From: Desulfovibrionaceae bacterium
GTDB taxonomy: Bacteria; Desulfobacterota; Desulfovibrionia; Desulfovibrionales; Desulfovibrionaceae
NCBI GenBank assembly: GCA_031082225.1
Contig: JAVHLG010000003.1
Coordinates: 1 to 64,000, forward strand
Reading direction: 5' to 3'
Length of the DNA: 64,000 nt
The notes under the pieces are model-generated. The model worked only from the letters and a program-made list of their open reading frames with translations. It was not told the origin of the DNA and made no database searches. The position numbers and the translations under genes were made by a program. Each line of letters begins with the position of its first letter. Position 1 is the stretch's first letter. Positions 16,214 through 25,230 of this stretch are shown piece by piece.

Positions 16214-17869
16214 TTACATATCCCGGGTCAGATCCATCTTGCGGATCTCGGCCCGTTTGATCTTGCCGCTGATGGTCTTGGGCAGCTCGGGCACGAACTC
16301 CACGATGCGCGGATATTTGTACGGCGCGGTCACGGTCTTGACATGGTTTTGCAGCTCCTTGGCCAGCTCGTCGGACGGCTCGTAGCCCGACGACAAAACC
16401 ACCGTGGCCTTCACCGCCTGACCCCGCACGTGGTCGGGAACGCCGGTCACCGCCGCCTCGACCACGGCCGGATGGGTGATCAGCGCGCTTTCCACCTCGA
16501 AGGGGCCGATGCGGTAGCCGCTGCTCTTGATCAGGTCGTCGATACGGCCCAAAAACCAGAAATAGCCGTCCTCGTCCATCCAGGCCTTGTCGCCGGTATA
16601 ATACACCCCGTCGTGCATGACGTTGGCCGTCTTCTCCGGCTCGTCCAGATAGCCTGTGAAAAGCCCCAGATTTTTGCCCGGTCCGAGTTTCAGGCAGATC
16701 TCCCCCTCCACCCCCGGCGGGCACGGCTCGCCGTGCTCGTCAAGCAGGATCAGATCCCAGCCCGGCGTGGGGCGGCCGATGGACCCGGGCTTGGGGGTCA
16801 TAAACGGGAAGGTGGCCAGTTGCAGACAGGTCTCGGTCTGTCCGTAGCCCTCGTAGATGGGCATGCCCGTGGCCTTTTTCCAGGCGTGGAACACGCTGTC
16901 GTTTAACAGCTCGCCCGCCGTGGTGCAGTGGCGCAGGTGCGAGAGTTCCCATTTGGACAGATCCTCGCGGATGAGGAAGCGGTAGACCGTGGGCGGGGCG
17001 CAAAAGGAACTGACCTTGTTGGCGGAGATAACGTCCAAAAGCTCGGCCGGGACGAACTTGCCCCGGAAATCCCACACGAAGACCACGGCCCCGGCCATCC
17101 ACTGGCCGAAGAACTTGCCCCACACGGCCTTGCCCCAGCCCGTGTCGGCCAGGGTCAGGTGGATGTCCCCCGGTTTCAGGTCGTGCCAATAGACCCCGGT
17201 GACGTAATGGCCCAGGGGATAGGCGTTGGTGTGCACCACCATCTTGGGCATGCCCGTGGTGCCGGACGAGAAGAAAATCAGAAGGGGATCGTCGCGCCGG
17301 GGGGAATCGGCCGTGCGGGGAAACGTCGTGGCCGCGGTCTTGCCGATCTCTTCATACGCGGCCCAGCCCCCGGGCAGGGGCGCATTTCCCACCTGGACCA
17401 GGACCGCCAGCCCCGGGCAGGATTGGCGGGCGGTCTCCACCCGGGGCACGACCGAGTCCTCGGCGATGACCGCCTTGATCTTGGCGTAATTGACCCGGAA
17501 CTCGATGTCGTGGGGGGTCAGGAGGTTGGGCGAGGGCACGGGCACGGCCCCGATCTTGGCCAGGGCCAGAAAGGTCACCCACCACTCCACCCGGCGGTAC
17601 AGGATGACCATGACCCGGTCGCCCTTTGTGATGCCGAGGGCGGCGAAGGCGTTGGCCATACGGCTGGATTCGCGGCTGAAATAGGCCATGTCGTAGTCGC
17701 GGCGGGTCCCCCTGGGGCCGATGTGGATCATGGCCGGACGGGCGGGATCGGCGGCGGCCACGACATCCACGAAATCGAAGGCGAAACTGTAGTCTTCCGG
17801 GACATCCAGGGAAAACGTCTCCAAAAACTCCCGGTACGAGGACGGGGTCTGTTTCTGAGGGATATTCAC
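16214..17869 (-). CDS. Acyl-CoA synthetase (AMP-forming), ACSM/acetyl-CoA synthetase-like
   Basis: A 551-residue AMP-binding ligase that joins a carboxylic acid to CoA via an acyl-adenylate. The ATP loop is FFSSGTTGMPKM; the later motifs GYGQTET and YTGDKAWMDEDGYFWFLGR are intact, and the catalytic lysine is in PKTISGKIKR near the C-terminus. The type resembles medium-chain or aryl-acid ligases; the substrate is unknown. The GTG at 17869 has GGAG six bases upstream; an ATG four codons earlier (17881) has no ribosome site but is possible. It lies 51 bases after an XRE-cupin regulator on the same strand, and mirrors the pair at 18695-20944. Confidence 0.88.
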   Translation of the reverse strand: MNIPQKQTPSSYREFLETFSLDVPEDYSFAFDFVDVVAAADPARPAMIHIGPRGTRRDYDMAYFSRESSRMANAFAALGITKGDRVMVILYRRVEWWVTFLALAKIGAVPVPSPNLLTPHDIEFRVNYAKIKAVIAEDSVVPRVETARQSCPGLAVLVQVGNAPLPGGWAAYEEIGKTAATTFPRTADSPRRDDPLLIFFSSGTTGMPKMVVHTNAYPLGHYVTGVYWHDLKPGDIHLTLADTGWGKAVWGKFFGQWMAGAVVFVWDFRGKFVPAELLDVISANKVSSFCAPPTVYRFLIREDLSKWELSHLRHCTTAGELLNDSVFHAWKKATGMPIYEGYGQTETCLQLATFPFMTPKPGSIGRPTPGWDLILLDEHGEPCPPGVEGEICLKLGPGKNLGLFTGYLDEPEKTANVMHDGVYYTGDKAWMDEDGYFWFLGRIDDLIKSSGYRIGPFEVESALITHPAVVEAAVTGVPDHVRGQAVKATVVLSSGYEPSDELAKELQNHVKTVTAPYKYPRIVEFVPELPKTISGKIKRAEIRKMDLTRDM

Positions 17870-17920
17870 GTCGGGCTCCATTTCGGTATTGGGCGGGCCA
17901 TCGGCCCATATCGTGTCGCT

Positions 17921-18481
17921 TTAAATGATCACGTCCAGGAACTCGGCCTCCTGGCCGTCCAGACCGCGCATGGCGTGGGGGGTGCGGGAATCGAAATACA
18001 GACAGTCCCCCGGCCCCATGACCACCACCTCGTCGCCCAGGCGGATCTCCAGCCGTCCCCGCAGCATGTAGACGAATTCCTCGCCCAGGTGCCGGTTGCA
18101 CTCGATGTCGGACTCGGGCTTGGGCGGCACCGTGACCAGAAACGGCTCCATGGCGGGCTTGCGGAACCGGTAGGCCAGGCTCAGGTACTTGTAGGCCTTG
18201 CGCCGGTCCACGGACAGGCCGTGTCCGGCCCGGACCAGGGAATAGGCGTGCAGATGGGCCTCGCCCCCGGTCAAAAGCGTGGTCAGATCCACGTTGCAGA
18301 CCTGGGCGACCTTGTAGAGGTAGCTGACGGGAATCTCCCGGTTGCCGGATTCATAGGCCAGGACATCAGCGGCATCGACCCCGGTCTTTTCGGCCAGGGT
18401 TTCGGGGGAAAACCCCATGACCTCGCGTATGCCGCCTAGTCGCATGGCGATGTCCTTGACCGGACCCACTTCCTCGTTCAT
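17921..18481 (-). CDS. XRE-cupin transcription regulator
   Basis: A 186-residue regulator with an N-terminal XRE helix-turn-helix (about residues 8-65, MGFSPETLAEKTGVDAADV) and a C-terminal cupin barrel (about 110-185, with HLGEEFVYMLRGRLEI and GPGDCLYFDSRTPHAM). Such proteins sense a small ligand or metal through the cupin and usually control the neighbouring metabolic gene. It is followed by an acyl-CoA synthetase and stands back to back with a second XRE-cupin gene across 213 bases. The ATG at 18481 follows GAGGTG. Confidence 0.9.
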   Translation of the reverse strand: MNEEVGPVKDIAMRLGGIREVMGFSPETLAEKTGVDAADVLAYESGNREIPVSYLYKVAQVCNVDLTTLLTGGEAHLHAYSLVRAGHGLSVDRRKAYKYLSLAYRFRKPAMEPFLVTVPPKPESDIECNRHLGEEFVYMLRGRLEIRLGDEVVVMGPGDCLYFDSRTPHAMRGLDGQEAEFLDVII

Positions 18482-18532
18482 GGCCGCACCTCGTGGCAGG
18501 CTGAATGGTTGGCGAAAAAACGAAATGATCGC

Positions 18533-18549
18533 GAAAGAGAGGCTCTTTC
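18533..18549. promoter_or_regulatory. Inverted repeat in the shared control region, operator candidate
   Basis: GAAAGAG (18533-18539) and CTCTTTC (18543-18549) are exact complements around a 3-base centre, between the two divergent XRE-cupin genes. A second, imperfect inverted repeat CCTTGTCAACGAGG lies near 18571-18584 and includes TTGACA when read on the minus strand. Binding by either regulator is inferred, not shown. Confidence 0.4.
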
Positions 18550-18694
18550 TTTTTCCGAATATTATCCCCTTGTCAACGAGGGAAATCGGAGAAAATTGGG
18601 GGGGGGAGGCAAAAAGGGACTGGAATCCCGGCGAAATATCCTGTACCGGAACCCGGGCGCATGTCGCCATCAAATCTTGACCATGAGGTGCCGT

Positions 18695-19276
18695 ATGAAA
18701 GAAAAAAAACTGGGCGCACGCATCCGGGCCTTCCGCGAACTGCAGGACATAAGCCGGGAGGACATGGCCGAACGCACGGGGTTGTCCCTGGAGTTTTTGA
18801 CCTCCCTGGAGCAGGATGACATCTCACCCTCCCTGGGCCCCCTGCTCAAGGTCTCCCGGGCCCTGGGCGTGCGTCTGGGCACCTTCATGGACGACGAGGT
18901 GGGCAGTGACTGCTGTCTGGTGCGCTGCCAGGATCTGGGGGGCGACGGCGACGTGGTGCTGCACACGGGCGCGGCCCAGAAGGGCGAGGGCCTGACCTTC
19001 CACTCCCTGGGCGCGGGCAAGTCCGACCGTCACATGGAGCCGTTTTTCATCGAGATCCAGCCCGAGGCGGAAGGGGCCGAAACATCCCTGTCCTCCCATG
19101 AAGGCGAGGAATTCATCGTGGTGGTCTCGGGCCAGGTCGAAATCGTCATGGCCAGGGAGGTCCACATCTTGAGCCCCGGCGACAGCATCTACTTCAATTC
19201 CATCGTGCCCCACCATGTGGGCTGTGCGGGAACGGAACCGGCCCAGATCTACGCCGTTCTGTATTTCCCGGAATAG
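18695..19276 (+). CDS. XRE-cupin transcription regulator
   Basis: A 193-residue regulator of the same build as the one at 17921-18481: helix-turn-helix (about residues 6-62, RELQDISREDMAERTGLSLEF) and cupin (about 105-190, HEGEEFIVVVSGQVEIVM then SPGDSIYFNSIVPHHV). The two are related but clearly diverged, so they are not a recent duplication. The ATG at 18695 has GAGG 6 bases upstream. Twelve bases separate it from the acyl-CoA synthetase that follows. Confidence 0.9.
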   Translation: MKEKKLGARIRAFRELQDISREDMAERTGLSLEFLTSLEQDDISPSLGPLLKVSRALGVRLGTFMDDEVGSDCCLVRCQDLGGDGDVVLHTGAAQKGEGLTFHSLGAGKSDRHMEPFFIEIQPEAEGAETSLSSHEGEEFIVVVSGQVEIVMAREVHILSPGDSIYFNSIVPHHVGCAGTEPAQIYAVLYFPE

Positions 19277-19288
19277 AGGACGCCGATC

Positions 19289-20944
19289 ATGTCCGACGAC
19301 ACTCCCCTGTTCGACCTGACCATGGGCCAGCTTCTGGCCCAGACGGCGGCGGCCCATCCCGACAACGAGGCCGTGGTCTATGTGGATCGCGACTTCCGCC
19401 TGACCTATGCCCAGTTCGACAGGCTCACCGACGACCTGGCCAAGGGGCTCATGGCCCTTGGCGTGCAAAAGGGCGAGAAAGTGGCCGTGTGGGCCACCAA
19501 CGTGCCCTACTGGGTGGCCTTGCAGTTCGCCACGGCCAAGATGGGGGCCATCCTGCTCACGGTGAACACCAACTACAAGCGCAACGAGCTCAAGTACCTG
19601 CTCACCAACTCCGAGTGCGAAAACATCTTCATCATCGACGGATTTCGCGACTCGGACTACCTCCAGATCCTCTACGATCTGGCCCCGGAATTGCGCACCA
19701 TGGAGCGCGGCCGCATCAAAAGCAGCACCTTCCCGCATTTGAAGCGCGTGCTTTTTTTGGGCCACGAGAAACACCGCGGCATGTACAACATCCCCGAAGT
19801 GCTGGGCCTGGCGCGCATGGTCACGGACGAGCAGTATGCCGCCCGACAGGCCACCCTGCATCCCGACGACGTGGTGAACATGCAGTACACCTCGGGCACC
19901 ACCGGCTTTCCCAAGGGGGTCATGCTCACCCACAAAAGCGTGGTCAACAACGGCTACTGGATCGGGCAGCGGCAGCGGTTTTCCCCCAAGGACCGCCTGT
20001 GCCTGACCGTGCCGCTTTTCCACTGCTTCGGGTGCGTGCTGGGGGTCATGGCCTGCGTCAACCACGGGGTGACCATGGTCATCGTGGAGGCCTTCAACCC
20101 CGTCTCCGTCATGTCCTCCATCGACCAGGAGCGCTGCACGGCCGTCTACGGCGTGCCCACCATGTTCATCGCCATGCTGGAGCACAAGCTTTTTGACAAG
20201 TTCGACTTCTCCTGCCTGCGCACGGGCATCATGGCCGGTTCCCCCTGCCCCATCCAGGTCATGCGCCAGGTCATGGACAAGATGTACATGAAGGAGATCA
20301 CCATCTGCTACGGCCTGACCGAGAACTCCCCGGTCATGACCCAGACCACCCCCGACGATCCCCTGCACTACCGGGTGGAGTCCGTGGGCAAGGCCCTGCC
20401 CCACATCGAGGTCTGCGTACGCGACCCCGAGACCGGCCTGGAAGTGGCCCATGGGGTGCAGGGCGAGGTCTGCTGCCGGGGCTATTCGCTGATGAAGGGC
20501 TACTACAACAACCCCGAGGCCACGGCCAAGGCCATCACCCCTGACGGCTGGCTCAGGTCCGGCGACCTGGGGACCATGGACGAAAACGGCTACCTGGCCA
20601 TCACCGGACGCCTCAAGGACATGATCATCCGGGGCGGCGAAAACATCTATCCCCGGGAGATCGAGGAATTCCTCTACACCATGGAGGGCGTCTCCGACGT
20701 GCAGGTGGCGGGCGTGCCCAGCCGCAAGTACGGCGAGGAGGTCGGAGCCTTCATCATCCTGAAAAAAGGCGTGAGCATGGCCCCCGAGGACGTGCGCGAC
20801 TTTTGCCGGGGCCAGATCGCCTGGCACAAGATCCCGAAATACGTGGCCTTCGTGGACAGCTACCCCATCACCGCCAGCGGCAAGATCCAGAAATACAAAC
20901 TGCGCGAGCAGGCCGCCGAGATGTTCCCCGAGGCCATGAAATAG
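19289..20944 (+). CDS. Acyl-CoA synthetase (AMP-forming), fatty-acid-CoA ligase-like
   Basis: A 551-residue AMP-binding ligase. ATP loop YTSGTTGFPKGVMLTH near residue 198, adenylate motif YGLTENSPV, hinge region GWLRSGDLG and GRLKDMIIRGGENIYP, catalytic Lys in TASGKIQKYK near the end. The pattern is that of fatty-acid or short-chain 3-oxoacid ligases of the FadD/FACS kind. The substrate is not evident. It follows an XRE-cupin regulator by 12 bases, probably one transcript, and is followed by a strong hairpin and then a symporter gene. Confidence 0.9.
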   Translation: MSDDTPLFDLTMGQLLAQTAAAHPDNEAVVYVDRDFRLTYAQFDRLTDDLAKGLMALGVQKGEKVAVWATNVPYWVALQFATAKMGAILLTVNTNYKRNELKYLLTNSECENIFIIDGFRDSDYLQILYDLAPELRTMERGRIKSSTFPHLKRVLFLGHEKHRGMYNIPEVLGLARMVTDEQYAARQATLHPDDVVNMQYTSGTTGFPKGVMLTHKSVVNNGYWIGQRQRFSPKDRLCLTVPLFHCFGCVLGVMACVNHGVTMVIVEAFNPVSVMSSIDQERCTAVYGVPTMFIAMLEHKLFDKFDFSCLRTGIMAGSPCPIQVMRQVMDKMYMKEITICYGLTENSPVMTQTTPDDPLHYRVESVGKALPHIEVCVRDPETGLEVAHGVQGEVCCRGYSLMKGYYNNPEATAKAITPDGWLRSGDLGTMDENGYLAITGRLKDMIIRGGENIYPREIEEFLYTMEGVSDVQVAGVPSRKYGEEVGAFIILKKGVSMAPEDVRDFCRGQIAWHKIPKYVAFVDSYPITASGKIQKYKLREQAAEMFPEAMK

Positions 20945-20954
20945 CATCCGCCCT

Positions 20955-20982
20955 CCCGGCCGGAAGAATCCTTCCGGCCGGG
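20955..20982 (+). terminator. Strong hairpin after acyl-CoA synthetase
   Basis: A perfect 12-bp stem (CCCGGCCGGAAG with CTTCCGGCCGGG) and a 4-base loop, starting 11 bases past the stop. There is no T-run, so it may stabilise the message 3' end or partly uncouple the symporter gene rather than fully stop transcription. Confidence 0.5.
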
Positions 20983-21046
20983 CCAACCCCCCGCCCCGCG
21001 CGAGCCGCCGCGCCGGGAGGCACAGACTCCGGGAGCGTGGCCTTTC

Positions 21047-22507
21047 ATGTTCGCCATCATCTTATTGTGCGTCTTTTTCACGTTCATGATCGGTGTCGGC
21101 GTATGGGGCATGCGCCGCACCTCGTCCCTAAACGACTTTTTCCTGGGCGGCCGCAGCATCGGCCCCTGGGTCTCGGCCGTGGCCTACGGCACGACGTATT
21201 TTTCCGCCGTGCTTTTCATCGGGTTCGCCGGGAAGCTCGGCTGGGCCTATGGTCTCAATGCCCTGTGGATCGCGGCGGGCAACGCCGTGTTCGGATCCCT
21301 TGCCGCCTGGCTGGTTCTCGGCAAACGCACCCGGCGCATGACCAAAAGCCTCGACGTCATGACCATGCCGGAGTTTTTGCAGGAGCGCTACGACGGGAAA
21401 TACCTGAAAATCATCAGCGCCCTTATCATCTTCGTCTTTCTGCTCCCCTATTCGGCCTCGGTCTTCAAGGGCCTGGGCTATCTCTTCGAGGCCAACTTCA
21501 GCATCTCCTTCGACACGGCCCTGCTTATCATGATCGGCATCACCGGCCTGTATCTGGTCCTTGGCGGCTATTTCGCCATCGCCTTCACGGATTTCGTGCA
21601 GGGCATCATCATGGTCGGCGGGTCCATGGTCATGGTCTACCTGCTGGTGCAAAAGGGCGGCGGGCTTTCCGAGGTGCTTTCCGCCATCCCGGCCAGACAC
21701 CTCCTGCACATGCCGCCTGAAAAACAACCCGGCGCGCTTTTATTGTGCGCCCTGGTGTTCATGACCTCGTTCGGAACCTGGGGACTGCCCCAGATGGTGC
21801 AGAAATTCTACGCCGTCAAGGACGAATCGGTCATCACCAAGGCCGCCGTCGCCACCTGCGTGTTTGCGCTGATCATCGGGTTTGCGGCCTATTTCACCGG
21901 GTCCATGTCGCACCTGTTCTACGACGCCCCGCCGCTTTCGCCTTCCGGCGCGGCCAACTTCGACCGGCTCATCCCGGACATGCTCAAGACGAATCTGCCC
22001 GAGGCCCTCATGGCGCTGATCCTGCTCCTGGTGCTCTCGGCCTCCATGTCCACCCTGTCCTCCCTGGTCCTGGTCTCGGCCTCGGCCGTGGCCATCGACC
22101 TGTACAAGGGCCACGTCAACCCCGAAATATCCAACAAGGCCTCGGTCCGCCTCATCCGCCTGTTGTCGGCGCTGTTCATCGTCATCTCCTACGTCATCGC
22201 CAGATACGACTTCGACATCATCATCACGCTGATGTCCCTGTCCTGGGGCGCGGTGGCCGGGGCCTTCATGGCCCCCTACATCTACGGCCTGTTCTGGAAA
22301 GGCGCCACCAAGGCCGGGGTCAAGGCGGGCATGGCCACGGGGCTTGTGGTCAACATCGGGCTCTTTTTCATCCTGGGCCCGGCCAAGTCCCCCATCGCCT
22401 CGAGCGCGGCCATGATCGCGCCCTTTGCGGTCATCCCCCTGGTGAGCCTTTTCACCCGCCCGCCTGCGCCAAGGATCATCGAGCAGGCCTTCGGCAAGAA
22501 AGGATAA
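21047..22507 (+). CDS. Sodium:solute symporter (SSS family)
   Basis: A 486-residue membrane protein with about 13 helices. Family signatures include DFFLGGRSIGPWVSAVAYG near residues 28-46 and the segment GGYFAIAFTDFVQGIIM near residues 180-197. SSS carriers bring in organic acids, sugars or amino acids with sodium. Position after an acyl-CoA synthetase suggests a carboxylate as cargo. The ATG at 21047 follows GGGAG. Probably on the same transcript as the genes before it. Confidence 0.9.
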   Translation: MFAIILLCVFFTFMIGVGVWGMRRTSSLNDFFLGGRSIGPWVSAVAYGTTYFSAVLFIGFAGKLGWAYGLNALWIAAGNAVFGSLAAWLVLGKRTRRMTKSLDVMTMPEFLQERYDGKYLKIISALIIFVFLLPYSASVFKGLGYLFEANFSISFDTALLIMIGITGLYLVLGGYFAIAFTDFVQGIIMVGGSMVMVYLLVQKGGGLSEVLSAIPARHLLHMPPEKQPGALLLCALVFMTSFGTWGLPQMVQKFYAVKDESVITKAAVATCVFALIIGFAAYFTGSMSHLFYDAPPLSPSGAANFDRLIPDMLKTNLPEALMALILLLVLSASMSTLSSLVLVSASAVAIDLYKGHVNPEISNKASVRLIRLLSALFIVISYVIARYDFDIIITLMSLSWGAVAGAFMAPYIYGLFWKGATKAGVKAGMATGLVVNIGLFFILGPAKSPIASSAAMIAPFAVIPLVSLFTRPPAPRIIEQAFGKKG

Positions 22508-22665
22508 TCCACGCCGCAAACTGACAAAACGACAGCGGACGGCCGCCTGACGTCCGGATCGCCGGATGCGCCCCTGCCCCGCCGCCTCCCGTTGGCGCAG
22601 GGGCCGCACTTGACTTTGCCTGCCCCCTTTGTTTTGACAAACCACCCCTTCGACCGGAGACGATC

Positions 22666-24123
22666 ATGCAGCTTTACAACACCCAGACCCGCTCTAAAGA
22701 GGTCTTCACCCCCCGCCTTCCAGGACAGGTCAACATGTATGTGTGCGGGATCACGGCCTACGACCTGTGCCACATCGGCCATGCCCGTTCCTGCGTGGTC
22801 TTCGACGTCCTGGTGCGCTACCTGCGAAGCCTTAGCCATGCTGTGCATTTCGTGCGCAATTTCACCGACGTGGACGACAAGATCATAAAAAAGGCCAACG
22901 CCGAGGGCATCTCTTCCGAGGCCGTGGCCGAAAAATACATCGCGGCCTTCCACGAGGACATGGACGCCCTGGGGATACTGCGGGCCGACGCCGAACCCCG
23001 GGCCACGGCCTACATCACGCCCATGCTGGATCTGGCCCAGCGCCTCATCGACAAGGGACACGCCTATGCCACCCCCTCGGGGGACGTCTATTTCCGGGTG
23101 CGATCGTTTCCGGGCTACGGCAAGCTCTCGGGCCGCGACGTGGAAGACCTGCGCTCCGGGGCCCGGGTCGCGCCCGGCGAGGAAAAGGAAGACCCTCTGG
23201 ATTTCGCCCTGTGGAAGGCGGCCAAGCCCGGCGAACCCATGTGGGACAGCCCCTTCGGAAAAGGACGTCCGGGCTGGCACCTGGAGTGTTCGGCCATGAG
23301 CGAGGGCCTTCTGGACCTGCCCCTGGACATCCATGGCGGCGGCCAGGATCTGATCTTTCCCCACCACGAAAACGAGATCGCCCAGAGCGAGGCCGCCCTG
23401 GGCCGGGAGTTCTGCCGGTTCTGGGTGCATAACGGCTTCGTGCGCATCAACACCGAAAAAATGTCCAAGTCCCTGGGCAACTTCATCACCCTGCGCGACA
23501 TATACGCCGGATACCTCCCCGAGGTGCTGCGCTTTTTCCTGGTCTCGGCCCACTACAGAAGTCCCCTGGACTATTCCCGCGAGGCCATGGACGAGGCCGA
23601 AAAGGGCATCCGTCGCGTCTATGCCTCCTTGGAATCGGCCGCCCAGGCCCTGACCCGCAGCAAGTGGTCGGGGACCGCCCTGCCCGCCGACGTCGCCGAG
23701 GAGATGGCCCGGCTGGAATCCGGCTTTACGGCGGCCATGGACGACGACCTGAACACGGCCGCCGCCCTGGGCCACGTCTTCGGCATGGCCCGGCTCGTCA
23801 ACCGGGTCTTGGAGGACAAGACCCTGGCCAAGTGCAAGGACACCCCCGACTTGTGCCGCCGCTTCCTGGACGACATGGCCGGATACGCCGCCATCCTCGG
23901 GGTCTTCGGCACGGACCCGGCCGCTTTCAAGGCCCGGCTCAAGGCCAGCCGCCTGGCCCGCACGGGCATCGACGCCGAGCGGGTGGAGGCGCTTGTGGCC
24001 GAGCGGCAGGCGGCCCGCAAGAACAAGGATTTCGCCCGCTCGGACGCCATCCGCGACGAGCTTTCGGCCCTTTGCGTGGAGGTCAAGGACACCCCGGCCG
24101 GGCCGGAGTGGGACGTAGCCTAG
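22666..24123 (+). CDS. cysS: Cysteinyl-tRNA synthetase
   Basis: A 485-residue class I aminoacyl-tRNA synthetase that loads tRNA-Cys. The first motif is CGITAYDLCHIGHAR (Cys27 is a zinc ligand, HIGH at 36-39); CGPTVYD is the commoner form. KMSKS is near residue 265, and the WHLECS/HHENE zinc ligands are present. Length is normal. The ATG follows CGGAG. Confidence 0.97.
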   Translation: MQLYNTQTRSKEVFTPRLPGQVNMYVCGITAYDLCHIGHARSCVVFDVLVRYLRSLSHAVHFVRNFTDVDDKIIKKANAEGISSEAVAEKYIAAFHEDMDALGILRADAEPRATAYITPMLDLAQRLIDKGHAYATPSGDVYFRVRSFPGYGKLSGRDVEDLRSGARVAPGEEKEDPLDFALWKAAKPGEPMWDSPFGKGRPGWHLECSAMSEGLLDLPLDIHGGGQDLIFPHHENEIAQSEAALGREFCRFWVHNGFVRINTEKMSKSLGNFITLRDIYAGYLPEVLRFFLVSAHYRSPLDYSREAMDEAEKGIRRVYASLESAAQALTRSKWSGTALPADVAEEMARLESGFTAAMDDDLNTAAALGHVFGMARLVNRVLEDKTLAKCKDTPDLCRRFLDDMAGYAAILGVFGTDPAAFKARLKASRLARTGIDAERVEALVAERQAARKNKDFARSDAIRDELSALCVEVKDTPAGPEWDVA

Positions 24124-24287
24124 CAGGGTGGCGGGCAATTTTTGGCTGATGCAGCCTGGACGCCGCGTCCATCCGGGGGCATCTCTTGGGGCACGAACCG
24201 GGAACGCGCTGCGTATCCATCACCGGGATTATTCCCAAGGCAGGCCATGATCCGTCATCCGTTCTGCACACGCCCGGGGGCCGTCCC

Positions 24288-24860
24288 ATGATCCGCCGCA
24301 TTGTCCTGGCCGCCACCGGGGCCAGCGGCATGCCCTACGCCGTGGCCCTGGCCAGGGAACTGTCCCGGGCGCCGGGCGTTGAGCTGCATCTTATCCTGTC
24401 CGATGCGGCCCGGCTGGTCCTTTCCCTGGAGTCTGCGGTCTCCGCCGCCGACCTTGCGGCCATGGCCCACACGGTCTACCGCCAAAACGAGCTGGACGCC
24501 GGTCCGGCCAGCGGTTCCTGGCGGCATGCGGGCATGGTGGTCTGCCCCTGCTCCATGGCCTCCCTGGCGGCCATCGCCACAGGCCTGGGCTCGAACCTCA
24601 TCCATCGGGCCGCCGACGTCTGTCTCAAGGAACGCCGCCCCCTGATCCTGGTACCGCGCGAAACGCCTTTCAACCGGACGCATCTCAAAAACATGCTGGC
24701 GGCGCACGAGGCCGGGGCGGAAATCCTGGCCGCCGCGCCGGGTTTTTATCACAAACCGAAAACCATCGACGACCTGGTGCATTTCGTGGTGGCCCGCATC
24801 CTGGACCGCCTGGGCATCGCCCACGACCTCATGCACGGCTGGAAAGAGGACACGCCATGA
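24288..24860 (+). CDS. ubiX: UbiX-type flavin prenyltransferase
   Basis: A 190-residue flavoprotein of the UbiX/Pad1 group, which makes prenylated FMN, the cofactor of UbiD decarboxylases. Motifs: AATGASGMPYAVALAREL at the start, the Ser-rich VVCPCSMASLAAIATGLG and RRPLILVPRETPF (with the usual Arg and Glu). The ATG at 24288 opens the Rossmann motif. No ubiD gene is in the window. It overlaps the next small gene by 4 bases (ATGA). Confidence 0.92.
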   Translation: MIRRIVLAATGASGMPYAVALARELSRAPGVELHLILSDAARLVLSLESAVSAADLAAMAHTVYRQNELDAGPASGSWRHAGMVVCPCSMASLAAIATGLGSNLIHRAADVCLKERRPLILVPRETPFNRTHLKNMLAAHEAGAEILAAAPGFYHKPKTIDDLVHFVVARILDRLGIAHDLMHGWKEDTP

Positions 24861-25108
24861 ACGACGGACAAGACGGAGACGGCTGGACGGTCATGTCCAG
24901 CTTTGACGGGCCGGGCGAGACGCGCCCGGAATTCGAGGACATGCTGCTTGAAGAGATGCAGCGATGGGAAGGCGAGGCCCGGCGGGCCGGTCTCGATCCG
25001 GCCGGTCACGTGCGCCTGTCCCGGGTGGGGACCACGGCGCTCATCGCCATAAGCCCTGAGCTTGAGGCCGCGTTCACCCCGGCCCAGACGTTATGGAAGG
25101 CGGAATAG
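24857..25108 (+). CDS. Small protein coupled to ubiX, unknown function
   Basis: An 83-residue acidic protein starting at the ATGA overlap with ubiX, which points to translational coupling. The N-terminal half is charged and probably helical (ETRPEFEDMLLEEMQRWEGEARRAG), the C-terminal half ends in LSRVGTTALIAISPELEAAF. No domain recognised, no Cys, no signal peptide. Coupling suggests it works with UbiX or its product, but this is inference. Confidence 0.65.
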   Translation: MNDGQDGDGWTVMSSFDGPGETRPEFEDMLLEEMQRWEGEARRAGLDPAGHVRLSRVGTTALIAISPELEAAFTPAQTLWKAE

Positions 25109-25230
25109 CCTTATGCGGGCGTGGCCCGTTCGTGGGGCGTCGCCCAAAAATAACGGAAGAATTCTAACGAAAAAAGTATTTCAACTTGTTGTTCCCAAAA
25201 TACGGGCGCCTGGATTTTGAGTATGCCACG

